DNA from: Mesodorylaimus sp. YZB2_4
Taxonomy: Eukaryota > Nematoda > Enoplea > Dorylaimida > Dorylaimidae
NCBI GenBank assembly: GCA_030248295.1
Contig: JASANH010001319.1
Location: 405,552-469,551 of the forward strand
Reading direction: 5' to 3'
DNA: 64,000 nucleotides
Of this stretch, positions 47,301-56,784 are shown one piece after another. Every line of letters begins with the position of its first letter. Positions within the stretch are counted from its first letter, which is position 1. The notes under the pieces are model-generated. The model was not told where the DNA came from. It searched no databases and saw only the letters and a list, made by a program, of their open reading frames with translations. The translations under genes were made by a program, and so were the position numbers.

Positions 47301-47428
47301 ATCATTGTGCATGCCACATTATAAAAATTCACCCTACAAATTAGAGTATGTCCTGCAGGAATTTTTACAACCAATAATTGCCTGTTGTGGACGATTTTGA
47401 TTTGTTCTCTAATCGAACTCCTGAGCTG
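44331..47428. other. Intergenic with repeats
   Basis: AATAAA at 45005-45010 could serve the 43.2 kb gene though it is 675 bases away. An interrupted family E copy lies at 45978-46050 and 46430-46497, immediately followed by an inverted family A fragment (46500-46660), so repeats are nested here. A G9 run occurs near 45782. No other gene is supported. Confidence 0.4.
46500..46660 (-). repeat. SINE-like repeat, family A, 3' fragment
   Basis: It shares GGGACCAGCAC...CAGCAGCATCCC and TCCTGGACTGGACGCCGACT with the inverted copy at 30080-30480. The tRNA-like head is missing, as in 5'-truncated retroposed copies. Confidence 0.5.
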
Positions 47429-48457
47429 ATGGAAATTGAAGATCAGTTACGTGCACTAAATTTAAGCGATGACTCGTCTGAACTCAATCAATTGGAAAAT
47501 GGAATTTCTAGTTTAAAACTCGTGGACATAGAGACCTGCAACAAAACTTGCAATGACTTGAATGCATTACGTTTTGGAAAGCTGGCATGTGCAGAAGAGG
47601 GGAAGAATTCAAATGAAATGTATCAGCCTCGAAAAGAATTTGTCAGCTTTTCTGGGCTTGATATTCCATCAGCAACTATAGCAGGATTGACAATACGGAA
47701 AAATGGATCTGGTGGGAAAAAGATGCGGATGAAAGAGAACCGAAAAAGGCAGCAGCACCGCTCATTTTCTCGGACCAGGTATAACCTAAGATCAAATCCC
47801 CAGCAGAATCACAGTTATAATTTGAGATCGTTATCTCGAACTGAGAAGCACACAATTGTATCTGCCTCCACTACAAAGGAGCTGGAAGCTAGTGAGCAGT
47901 GCCCGATTGAGGATAAGGTCTCTAATAACCATGGCGTAAAGAAGGAAAAATATGAATCAAATTTTATAAAAAACCAATCAGCACACCAGGTGTTTATAAC
48001 TGATCTATTCGAGGACAAAAAGCACGAATATTTTTCGAATCAGCAATCATTGATAAGTGTAGATGCTGCAAATGGCGGGATTGGCCCATTTAGTAACCAT
48101 GGTAAAAAGCCAGAAATATTGTCAGATGATAAAATGTGGAGATTTGTCAGCGATAAAAAAAAACGGTTTACAATGATTACGAGGTCAGCAAAGTTGACTA
48201 CAAAGATTGGAGCAAGACAAGACCAAGGATCAGCAAGCTCTGTCATTTCTGCCGACCATGAGAACGATGAAAATACAGTTCCTTTGTCATCAGTCTCTAA
48301 AGACCACAATGGACGGGCACTACCTTCTGATACTACTTGTGGGAAGAAAACCGACAGCGGAGGAATCAGAATAAAATTTACAAGAAATTGGGCCGGAGAA
48401 ACATGTTCGAGGAAAAGGCGTGTTAAATTTTATCAAGCTACTGTAAGATTTTCGTAG
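47429..48457 (+). CDS. Basic protein of unknown function, probably nuclear
   Basis: The frame is open from 47378, but its first ATG is at 47429, giving 342 aa; upstream is a stop, so either this ATG or an unseen acceptor starts it. Residues 1-60 are acidic and helical (MEIEDQLRALNLSDDSSELN). A middle part is strongly basic (GGKKMRMKENRKRQQHRSFS) with a repeated TRYNLRS / SYNLRS motif, and Lys/Arg clusters recur to the end (SRKRRVKFYQATVRF). No folded domain is recognisable. The charge pattern suggests nucleic-acid or chromatin association, but this is inference. AATAAA lies about 100 bases past the stop. Confidence 0.6.
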   Translation: MEIEDQLRALNLSDDSSELNQLENGISSLKLVDIETCNKTCNDLNALRFGKLACAEEGKNSNEMYQPRKEFVSFSGLDIPSATIAGLTIRKNGSGGKKMRMKENRKRQQHRSFSRTRYNLRSNPQQNHSYNLRSLSRTEKHTIVSASTTKELEASEQCPIEDKVSNNHGVKKEKYESNFIKNQSAHQVFITDLFEDKKHEYFSNQQSLISVDAANGGIGPFSNHGKKPEILSDDKMWRFVSDKKKRFTMITRSAKLTTKIGARQDQGSASSVISADHENDENTVPLSSVSKDHNGRALPSDTTCGKKTDSGGIRIKFTRNWAGETCSRKRRVKFYQATVRFS

Positions 48458-48559
48458 CTGAACAAGATTGAAGATCTATACAGTACGTTTCTGCTGGGCA
48501 TATGTTTTAACGTTATGCTTGAATGTAAAGCTCCTCGTACACAATATTCATAAAATGCA

Positions 48560-48565
48560 AATAAA
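48560..48565 (+). terminator. Polyadenylation signal AATAAA
   Basis: AATAAA 103 bases downstream of the stop of the basic-protein gene ending at 48457; typical spacing. Confidence 0.6.
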
Positions 48566-48689
48566 TGGCTACCAAAGTACGTCGTAGAGAGGAAATCTGT
48601 CCCTACAGTAATGATAAGCAAGGCACCAAGGGGTTCTTCAAAAGCAGCACAAAAATGTGCTGTGCAATGTGTACTGCGTATGTGCGATT

Positions 48690-49245
48690 TCACCACCCAA
48701 GACATTAGCGGACGCCCTGACGTTGTTCTTATTAATAGACAATTCGCAGCCCATGATTCTTAAGCCCGTTGAATATGCAGCGTGCTACTTACCTATATCT
48801 GGCGGAAGGAGCAGAAAACACGGAGCCTGTGTTGGCGCCAAATGAGGTCTCCTTACTGATCGTGAGGACACGGCCAAACACGAAATCGACCACACTGACG
48901 ACTCTGTTTTGACTATTGGCAAATCTGTTGTACCTGACCTCAAATTCAGTGGGACATTCGAATATGCTCCCTCGTGAGACACATGAAGTCCATCACTGTG
49001 TTAAGGCTATTCAAATTTTGTAAAGTTCGCAAAAGTAACCTGCATCTCCTAATACATACACAAATCACGAACACTATCCAAAGAATGTGCCTCGAATTCT
49101 CCACCTTTCTTGATTCATCACTTGGTTCCCAATTAACTACTTCAGGTTCGTAATGCCAGCGATTTCAACATTCGAAGACATTAGCGGACGCCCTGACGTT
49201 TTCTTTGATAGATCTCAGACCATGATTCTAAAACCCGTTGAGTGA
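48690..49245 (+). repeat. Direct repeat of an exon-like segment
   Basis: GACATTAGCGGACGCCCTGA occurs at 48701 and again at 49178. Homology covers about 75 bases through an ATGATTCTxAAxCCCGTTGA block. The second copy looks like a real exon: a CTACTTCAG acceptor just before 49147, an open frame (VMPAISTFEDISGRPDVFFD, then MILKPVE) and a GTGAGTG donor at 49242. The first copy has indels that break that frame. Between them a plus-strand frame near 48845-48978 (DDSVLTIGKSVVPDLKFSG) looks coding-like; on the opposite strand an ATG-initiated frame with a GTAAGT donor (48982-48797) competes with it. A duplicated terminal exon, one copy decayed, is the simplest reading. Confidence 0.4.
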
Positions 49246-51087
49246 GTGCAATGGTCAAGGTGAAAGATGCAGCCAAGCCTCTGAACCATGAATCAGATAG
49301 AGTTTTAGAACTATTTAGACACCATTTTACTCATGCATATGTTCCGTTCTCGCCTAACCTGCCTACAAACCTTATACGGTGCCACCACTCAGATGATTAA
49401 TGGCCACCTAAGAAGCCTACTGCAAGTTGCAACACACCGCTCAACTTACGCAATAGCTCTGGTACCCGTGCCCAGAGCTGGTCCCAAGGCGCTCCAACGG
49501 TCAGGGGCTATGCCTTGAGAAAGCCCTTGTCCCGAGCCGTTCGGCCACTTGAACCCAACGTCGATTTCGGTTCCACACACGTCGCCCCGCTAGTCGCCTC
49601 ACGAATCGCCTCTCGCCTCGCAACACCGCCTCACTTCACCGCGAGCAGTGAAATACAACAAGGCGAATAAACTCGACGAAACGACTGAACCGAACCGAAA
49701 CCTTTCTTCCAACTTAACTCTACTGACTAGACCGTACAAACTCAGGCACAGTGCACCAAAAGGCGGGTCATCCTCATCCTCAATCCTCCAATCATATCAC
49801 ATGCTTCGGGGTCTTCACCAGTAATGAGCGCCCTCTGGTCCGCCCTCGAGCGCCCCCTGGCCGCTAGTCTCGCTCCTCTCCGAGGTGGTCGATGGTCGAC
49901 GTCTGGCGCACGTGAATGCCACCCGCTGGGCTCGAGGTCGCGGCGAGGCCCAATGCTGAAGCGGCGAGTATGTCCCGACGGCAGCACGTGCCCCGTCCAG
50001 GCTCACCACACTCGGCATAGGCACCGCTCGTGCCGTTCTCGTTGGCCTCGACCTCGCGATCGTCGCTCGACGGTGCTGTCGTCCACCTGGTTCGTCCCCG
50101 ACCATTGTCCACCTTCCACTTTAACGACCTTATTTTGATCGTCCGGGCCGCCGCTAATCCGCCTCCTAATCCGCTTGTTTTCGCCAAATTCGAATCATCA
50201 ACGGGCGGGAAGACGAGCTTACTGTACCAGACTGGCACATTCGCAACATACTCCCCCCCGTTGGGGAAGCTTGACCCCAAGCTTTCTTCTTTGGCCATCC
50301 TTCATCGCCCGCTGGTCCCGCCTTTCGTATGACTTCTTCGTTTCTTCTCTGGACCTCGACCGACCTTCTCATTGACCCCAATTGACCTTGTTGCCCCGAT
50401 GTGACCTTTCTTCTGGTGCCACCGCCACTGACTTTCCCTGGTACACTGATAAAAATACCCGTCACCTTCCTACCATATCTCATACCACGTTTCGGTTCTG
50501 GTGTACCTATCTCTCATCACTTTCACCCACGCTTCCTTTCCGTGCTCGTGCATTTACTCACACATTAGTGCAAACCCATTATCCAGCAGTGCAACGCTTA
50601 CACCAAAAAAACCGACAAACGTCCCCACACTTTCCTATTATGGGTTAGTCTCTTCCCCATAAAACCCACAATCATCAAAAAATAAACCCCTTTTTTTTCC
50701 TTACACGCACGGGTTACATTACACGACCTCTCGGCCATTACCAAACATTTCTATTATCCTTTATCAGGGGAACCCTCCATCCTCTACTCACACGGGCATT
50801 CACCCCGTTTGGTTATTACAACCCATACGACCTCCGAACTTAATACACGACCAGGACCTCACCGAGATGAGTCCGTCGGCTCTATTCGCCCCACGACATT
50901 CAAATCCACTTTTCCTACGTTAGTTATCCCTTATTAACGAACTACCCCCAAAAAAAGGAAAAGAAAACCCCACTCCGAACCAAAAACAATAGTGCATCCC
51001 CCCTTCTGGTGCCCCCACATCAATAATCACACACTCACGCCTTTTCTCTCTCCTGTGGTGCACTCCTCGTCCATTTCCATCCATTCC
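49246..51087. other. GC-rich 3' flank of the retrotransposon, LTR not delimited
   Basis: Composition shifts from AT-rich to GC-rich near 49.5 kb, where the element or its LTR presumably starts. On the minus strand AAGGAAAAAAAAGGGG (50687-50702) looks like a polypurine tract preceding a 3' LTR, but the following bases are not TG. No long repeat of this region is present at the right edge of the window. Antisense and sense open frames here have no family match. Confidence 0.35.
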
Positions 51088-54000
51088 CTAACGCCGATGC
51101 CTGCGTCCACGACTACGACTTCGCTCTCTGCTGCGGTCGTCTCTCCTTTTCCTTGAGTCCCGATGGTGACTTGGACTTCGCCTACGTCGACTGTGTGATC
51201 TGCGTCGCCTTGACCGATCTTCACTTCGCCTCCTTGACCGATGTCGTCTTTCTTCCCTCGATCGACTCCTCCTTCGTCCATGCCGATGACACTTCGAGCA
51301 ATAATGCGAGCCACTGGATGACGATGACGACGATGATGAAGTGGAACGACGACGGGATCGTCGGCGCTCATGGCCAGATCCCCGCCGCTGCGTCCCGCTT
51401 GTGCTCGGCTGGTCTTCTCGCTCATCACGTCCACTCCTCGTTCCTTGCTGTTGCCCACTACGACTTCCTCGTTCCTGTCCACGCTCGCCCCTGGACTCGT
51501 GCCTTCCGTGCCCACTCCGTTCTTCTTGAGCACGTTCTTGCTCCCGCTGCCGTTCTTCTTGGCGACGCCTTCTGTCTTCTTCTTCTTGCCGGAATCGCCT
51601 TCGCTCGGTGGTTGTACCACTTGGACCCGGTTGGTCGTCCGCCGCAGCGCCTGCTGACCTGTCGCTGTCCTCGAATACCACTCGCACCTCGCCCAGATCC
51701 CTTCGCCGCACCAACCGTGTCAGCCCACTGCCGCCAGGAATGCCCGAAACCATTAATTGCACTTGTGCTGCCAACCGTTCCCGATCATCCAACAGTGCTC
51801 GATGTGCCATTACCGGTCGCGCCATACCCATCAATTGCAACGGCGTTGGTCTTATCCCATCCGACCATGCCTGGGCCGCTCCCCCGTTCACCAATCCATG
51901 GTAAGGGAAACGCACTTCCTGTCGCCCTGTTACCCTACTAGCCTCCGTAGCCAATTGTTCTCGCAACAACGCTGGTGGTCCAAAATGGGTAGGTCCTTGC
52001 GGCAGCACTGGGTAGGTTCCCAGCTGCACCACCACCGGATCTCGTATAAAATATATTGTACCCACCGTGTACCAGCCGATGCTCGCCACATAATTCAAAA
52101 ACCTTTCGTTTGGCTCGATCCGCAATGTCACCTGCTCAGAATCCACCACCATCGGCTCCAGAATGTACCGGAGCGCAAAGGGTGCAATCCTGGCTGCCGT
52201 TCTGTCTGCATGAAACATCCGAAACTGCCACGCTTCTCCTTCGTTCGCCACTGTTCTCCTTCTCTCATATAGCCGACCGCTCAATGGGATGTTGGCCATA
52301 ATTCTGGTCAAATGGACCACCACTGACAAATAAAACGAGACCACCCAGATCACAGGTAGCTCTCGGAACTCCGGTTCATTATCGATGTACAGGTTGAGGC
52401 CCAAAATGAACTCGCAAAACACCGCCACGATGAAGGGGTGATGGTACCGCCAAATCGATTGTCTGATCTCTTCCGCTACATGTCGCGCCGACCGGACCAC
52501 TGTCTCAAATATCCGACCGAGCGTGCACGCCAACACACACATCCGGTGGGTGGCCTGTTCTTCTCTTCTTGGTTGCGGTATAATCTGCCACTGCAACCCA
52601 CTTGGCAGTGCCAGCATCGGCAGAGGGACCTGCATGCCATGGCTGTCCAAAAACCGCCAGTCAGCCTGCCCTCCCCAATCGCTAGGTCGCACATACCCCG
52701 GAATTGGTCTGTCGTCTGGTCCCCTCGGTGATGGTCTTGCCCTCATCGCCTCTTCATCTGGATCCTCTGGCCCAGGGGTCCCAGCTGGAGCCGCTCTTGC
52801 TGCTACCCATACCTTGCTCACCGGTGGTCGAACCGCATCGCTACTTGTACCCATCGTCACATTGGTTTTCGCTCCCAACCTTGTCCAAACCGATCCTGGT
52901 TGTTCTTTCTCGTCTGACGACGCAGATGCAACCCCCGCCTGGGTCCATCCTTGCCCTTTTTCTTCTTCCATTGGCCTTTCTTCCGGTGGTACTTCCCAGA
53001 TACATAGCACCCGACTTCCTTCTTCTTCGCCTGGCTCTTCCTCCATCGGTTCGTCCTCGACACTAACGAACTCTACCATACTGGCCACTGTCGGTTCACC
53101 GGAGTCGATGACCACTGTTGACTCGTTTTTTCCCGTTCCTTGTTCTTTCGTCGCTTTCCTCGGCGTCGATCTTGTTCGCTCCCTCGTCCTCTTGCTCTCG
53201 ACTTGAGCCATCTCCTTGATCGCTGAGGCCGCTTTCTCCTTGGCTTGCCTCGTCGGTCGTTGTCCAGTTGTTGCTGACTTCGATCCACCGCACGCCTCTT
53301 CCCACGAATCGATTTCTGCTTCGACTAAATCGATTCCTTCCTCTATTGGTTCTTCAGATGGCGTGTCTTCCCGCTCCCAAGCAGGTAACGTCCCATCCTC
53401 TGACACTACGATCCTTACGCCTTCGTCTGGTGGTGTCAATCGATCTTCTGGTGACATTGGTTGGTCGGGATTGATATGATCGACTTGAAAGTGTTCGTGG
53501 AGCACAAAGGCTGGCTGCGCCCATAGGTCTCCTTCTTCCAAATGACGAGTGCGCACGATCGATAGGTTGCCACCTTGAAGGTTCCGATGCACCACACCCA
53601 TCAACCGCTGCACGATCACAACTGTCCGTCCATAGAAATTGGCCAACCAATCCGCCAATTGTTCTTTCGTGACCAATGACCCATCGCCCACATAATCTTT
53701 GGTGAATAGCTCGGTGTTCAGGAGCGCCATCCAATATTCAATGAGGACAGCCCCCGTCGAACTCCGATCTAACTTCTTGAATCTCGCCCACTCCTTACCG
53801 ATTTCCCGGAGTGTATCCTGAATCGCACCGTATCGTCCTGGTGTTGCCGAACCCTTGTCCACCCATGTTCGTAATTTCTGGACCAATTTTGCCAATTTGC
53901 ACAATACCGAATATCCGTTCAGTAGCCGCTCGTAATGGCCTCGCCAAAAATCGTCATCTCGCCGCCTTCTTACTTCTTCCACCACAATCGTCATTATGGA

Positions 54001-54195
54001 CATTTCGTGTCGGCTCGAAACACCATAATTATCGATGCCCGACGCATCCACTCGAATCCTTCGTTCTTCCTCCGCGGCCTTTTCTCTTTCCGTTTTGTCC
54101 TTGTTCTTATCAGGATCCATGGCCGAAGTTACCGCGAATCGGCACACGGCCATCGCCAGTAACACAATCGTTAACTTCCGACACCGACTGCCCAT
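51088..54195 (-). CDS. Third ORF in env position: signal peptide, hydrophobic segments, RS-rich tail
   Basis: The open frame runs from 54249 but the first ATG is 54195, giving 1035 aa. It begins MGSRCRKLTIVLLAMAVCRF, a signal-peptide-like start. Residues about 30-300 are charged and helical, and about 300-480 are acidic and disordered. Near 600-650 there are two hydrophobic segments (FIVAVFCEFILGLNLYI and PVIWVVSFYLSVVVHL), followed by a compact-looking region (about 650-830). The C-terminus is an Arg/Ser/Glu-rich domain of some 190 residues with a long Ser run and a small CSKCHRHG cluster, ending in RS repeats like splicing factors. I recognise no envelope fusion protein family in it. RS repeats usually mean RNA or RS-protein binding in the nucleus or cytoplasm, which sits oddly with a signal peptide. 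The N-terminus might instead be reached by splicing. Confidence 0.7.
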   Translation of the reverse strand: MGSRCRKLTIVLLAMAVCRFAVTSAMDPDKNKDKTEREKAAEEERRIRVDASGIDNYGVSSRHEMSIMTIVVEEVRRRRDDDFWRGHYERLLNGYSVLCKLAKLVQKLRTWVDKGSATPGRYGAIQDTLREIGKEWARFKKLDRSSTGAVLIEYWMALLNTELFTKDYVGDGSLVTKEQLADWLANFYGRTVVIVQRLMGVVHRNLQGGNLSIVRTRHLEEGDLWAQPAFVLHEHFQVDHINPDQPMSPEDRLTPPDEGVRIVVSEDGTLPAWEREDTPSEEPIEEGIDLVEAEIDSWEEACGGSKSATTGQRPTRQAKEKAASAIKEMAQVESKRTRERTRSTPRKATKEQGTGKNESTVVIDSGEPTVASMVEFVSVEDEPMEEEPGEEEGSRVLCIWEVPPEERPMEEEKGQGWTQAGVASASSDEKEQPGSVWTRLGAKTNVTMGTSSDAVRPPVSKVWVAARAAPAGTPGPEDPDEEAMRARPSPRGPDDRPIPGYVRPSDWGGQADWRFLDSHGMQVPLPMLALPSGLQWQIIPQPRREEQATHRMCVLACTLGRIFETVVRSARHVAEEIRQSIWRYHHPFIVAVFCEFILGLNLYIDNEPEFRELPVIWVVSFYLSVVVHLTRIMANIPLSGRLYERRRTVANEGEAWQFRMFHADRTAARIAPFALRYILEPMVVDSEQVTLRIEPNERFLNYVASIGWYTVGTIYFIRDPVVVQLGTYPVLPQGPTHFGPPALLREQLATEASRVTGRQEVRFPYHGLVNGGAAQAWSDGIRPTPLQLMGMARPVMAHRALLDDRERLAAQVQLMVSGIPGGSGLTRLVRRRDLGEVRVVFEDSDRSAGAAADDQPGPSGTTTERRRFRQEEEDRRRRQEERQREQERAQEERSGHGRHESRGERGQERGSRSGQQQGTRSGRDEREDQPSTSGTQRRGSGHERRRSRRRSTSSSSSSSSSGSHYCSKCHRHGRRRSRSREERRHRSRRRSEDRSRRRRSHSRRRRSPSHHRDSRKRRDDRSRERSRSRGRRHRR

Positions 54196-54825
54196 CCTGT
54201 TCTTACCACCGCCGACTCGACAGTTCCTCAATGGGCGTCCACACCCCACAAATCGTCAAGTCCGATGTCCCAATGTCAATGAGGCGTCCACACCTCCACA
54301 AAACTATTCAATAATTTGAATTTTCGAAGTTACCAAAATTCGAATTGCCCACCAAAATCGTTCAGGCTACAATTTAGCCGTTCGACTAATTCAAAAGTTC
54401 GTAACAAAACAACGTCCAATGAATGCCACCGCTAGGCCAACCGCTCGCCGTCGCTATCAGACGCGAAATGGATCATACGACCAGCCGTCCTTGCAGGCGC
54501 AGGGTCAGCCGCAGCCCCGTTAGGCGCACGAAAATACAAAGTCGAACGTGACTAGTGTTGAGCAGGTCCACACGCATACGCAGATCGGGCAAAAGACGAA
54601 ACCATCCCCGCTCCATCTGGATACGTCGGTGCAAGGCAAGCTGTAGGAGAGGCATTGCTCTGGAAAAATCAGATATAGCCCTTTGATTGTCATTTTGGCC
54701 TCGCCGAGTGCTATTCATAGAGCAAGAGAGCGGAATTTCATAGCCAAGTCAGCAAAAATTTTGTATGGTAGACGGCCACGATAGAAAAGCTGACTGGCTC
54801 CATTCCACTCATTCCCTTCTCCCCT
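54196..54825. other. Spacer between integrase and third ORF
   Basis: About 580 bp without a long frame in the element's direction. A GTGGACGCC-type block is repeated at about 54233-54250 and 54278-54297. The spacer would be the place for a splice acceptor for the third ORF, but no strong pyrimidine-AG site is evident. Confidence 0.35.
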
Positions 54826-56784
54826 TTAGAGCGAACACGATGGCAGGAGACCCATGGCGGACTCAATTTCGAACATAGCCCGCTCCAACTCAATGTCCCC
54901 TCCATGCCTGTGCTCATCCTTCGCTTCCTCATAAGGCACCAGCGCTCCCAAAGGAACCCGGACCGCACCCAATTTAGTCAATTCTTCCCCGAAAAATCGC
55001 ACCCATCGATAACCCGGTATCTCAGCCTCATTCACTTCCTTGCCAGCTATCACCCTTGCTGGCCAATATGGCTGTCCTCTGGCCCTCTTAGCCCAAACCC
55101 ATACAGGATCAGGTTTCCTCAACAAGCCACTCACGTCTACCACTGCTGGCCGAAAGACTTCTTCCTTCGGTCGCTCCAAGCTTGTCCGACCATTTTCTTT
55201 CGCCACCGATTCATCCATTCCCGATTTTCTCATTGCATTCGAAATTTCGTCTGGCGCCGTCCTTTTCCATCGACTCAATCTCGCCACACTGACAACCCAT
55301 GGTGTGCTGTCGACTCGCCCAGCGAACTTGACCACCACATTGTATGGTGAGAGCACATCGAGCACCTCGTAAGGCCCCAACCACCGCGGGCGGTGCTTTT
55401 TACACACCCCTGGTTTGGCAGCCTGGTTTCTCACGAATACCAAATCGCCCTTCCCGAACGCCGTTGTTGTCCTGGCCAATTTATCGTACGCCACCTTCAT
55501 TCTTTCTTGTTGCTCCACCATTCGTTGATATACCATTTCGTCCACTCTTGCCATTCGTTCTTTCAATTTTCGCACATAATCTGCATCACTTGCTGGTTCC
55601 ACTTGACCATCCTGAGAGCCTCCTTTGAACAAGGCAGTTAGCGGATCTAACCCCTCTCGTCCAAACATGAGCAAATAAGGCGTCTCTCCCGTTGTTGAAT
55701 GAATTGCAAATCGATGATGCATTGCGAAAATTGGCAACCAATTGTCCCACTCGTCCGGAATTTCCCGCGTGTAGAAGTACAGCTCGTCGCCCAACTGCTT
55801 GTTGTAGGCTTCGCACGCCCCGTTCGTTTGTGGATGATATGACGATGTTCTCCTCTTGTCGATCCCAAACGCTTCGCAAACTGACTTCATCACCGCACCA
55901 CAGAAATTCGTTCCTTGATCCGATAATAGTGTTCGCATGACCCCGTAGCGCGCAATCCATTGCACCACAAAATCAGCCACTGTTTCCGCTTTCATATCCG
56001 CACACGCATGCAGTTCGACTTGTTTCGTCCTTGAATCGACCAACACGCATACATACTTGTTGCCCTTGACCGTCGTTGGTAATGGTCCAACCATATCGAT
56101 TGCCACTCGCTCGAAAGCACCCACAATTGGAAGAGGTGCCAACGGTGGTTGTCCCGCTCCTTGCTTCTGCTTTCGCATTGCACAGTCCTGACACGCCTCG
56201 ATCCACCGCTGCAAATCTTTCCGCATCGTTGGCCAAAAATAATGCCTTCGGATACTTTCCAACAATCGTCCAAACCCAGGGTGTCCACCACGCTTGTGCG
56301 CGACATCAAAGATCAATGTCCGCAGCCCAGCCGGCGCAACAACCCGTCGGTACACTCGTCCCAGCGCATCATTGGGTTTTGCCCAATCGATTTTCAATAC
56401 GCCATCTGGATCCAAATAATAGTACTGACCTCGTCCATTTTTCGCATTGCCCAAATCGAAACAGATTTCTTGCAGCTCCCGATCGTGTGACTGCATCTTG
56501 GCCAATGTGATTGGTTCTGGCATGATACTGAACAAATCCGATGCCAAAATCGCCACTCTCTGTTGTTCGTCCCATTGGTCTTGATTGTCCGATACCTGAT
56601 CACTGACCAATTCCTGTTCGTCCCCCGATTCTTCGGCTTCATCTTCTAACCCTTGAATCGCTCCGAACCTTGCTTCGATCTGGCCAACGAGCCCTTGCTT
56701 TGGGTATGACTGGCCCGTCAACACATCCGCTCCGAGTTCTCTTTGGACTGCCTCGCTACTGACCATTACCTCGCCCTTGACCAT
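54826..56784 (-). CDS. Integrase with C-terminal PWWP domain
   Basis: 652 aa from ATG 56784; a second in-frame ATG at 56766 overlaps the upstream stop. Residues 1-90 are an acidic leader. The HHCC zinc module is H163, H168, C198, C201. The catalytic core has D230 (ERVAIDMVGPLP), D289 (LLSDQGTNF) and E325 (QTNGACEAYNK), exactly DD35E. A GPY/F module follows (RWLGPYEVLDVLSPYNVVVK). From about 557 to 645 (nt 55116-54850) is a PWWP domain: VWVWAKRARGQPYWPARV, then WVRFFGE, LVPYEEAKDE and ERAMFEIESA, matching the strand and helix pattern of LEDGF/BRPF-type PWWPs. PWWP domains bind nucleosomes, typically H3K36me2/3. By analogy with chromodomain integrases this domain probably directs insertion to marked chromatin (inference). 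Confidence 0.88.
   Translation of the reverse strand: MVKGEVMVSSEAVQRELGADVLTGQSYPKQGLVGQIEARFGAIQGLEDEAEESGDEQELVSDQVSDNQDQWDEQQRVAILASDLFSIMPEPITLAKMQSHDRELQEICFDLGNAKNGRGQYYYLDPDGVLKIDWAKPNDALGRVYRRVVAPAGLRTLIFDVAHKRGGHPGFGRLLESIRRHYFWPTMRKDLQRWIEACQDCAMRKQKQGAGQPPLAPLPIVGAFERVAIDMVGPLPTTVKGNKYVCVLVDSRTKQVELHACADMKAETVADFVVQWIARYGVMRTLLSDQGTNFCGAVMKSVCEAFGIDKRRTSSYHPQTNGACEAYNKQLGDELYFYTREIPDEWDNWLPIFAMHHRFAIHSTTGETPYLLMFGREGLDPLTALFKGGSQDGQVEPASDADYVRKLKERMARVDEMVYQRMVEQQERMKVAYDKLARTTTAFGKGDLVFVRNQAAKPGVCKKHRPRWLGPYEVLDVLSPYNVVVKFAGRVDSTPWVVSVARLSRWKRTAPDEISNAMRKSGMDESVAKENGRTSLERPKEEVFRPAVVDVSGLLRKPDPVWVWAKRARGQPYWPARVIAGKEVNEAEIPGYRWVRFFGEELTKLGAVRVPLGALVPYEEAKDEHRHGGDIELERAMFEIESAMGLLPSCSL
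56764..56768 (-). promoter_or_regulatory. UAAUG stop-start overlap between RT/RNase H and integrase ORFs
   Basis: The RT/RNase H stop TAA (56768-56766) shares its last base with an in-frame ATG of the integrase ORF (56766-56764). The integrase frame is also open from an earlier ATG at 56784. UAAUG is the known termination-reinitiation pentamer in some viruses and non-LTR retrotransposons. No canonical X_XXY_YYZ slippery heptamer is visible in the short overlap, which favours reinitiation over -1 frameshifting if the sequence is right. Confidence 0.55.

Noticed and set aside
47378..47428. Start of the basic protein at a TTG codon at 47378
   Set aside because: Non-AUG initiation is unlikely; the first ATG at 47429 or an unseen splice acceptor is more plausible.
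50687..50702. Firm assignment of the 3' LTR edge at the polypurine tract
   Set aside because: The bases following it on the minus strand do not begin with TG and no matching repeat exists at the other end of the window.
50861..50890. Hammerhead-ribozyme-like string GAGATGAGTCCGTCGG
   Set aside because: The CUGAUGA core is not exact and the required GAAA box after stem II is missing.
51153..51941. Long plus-strand frames opposite the third ORF, integrase and gag (also 57846-58514 and 61185-61655)
   Set aside because: They are mirror frames of GC-skewed coding sequence with no domains and implausible composition (Leu/Pro/Ser/His-rich).
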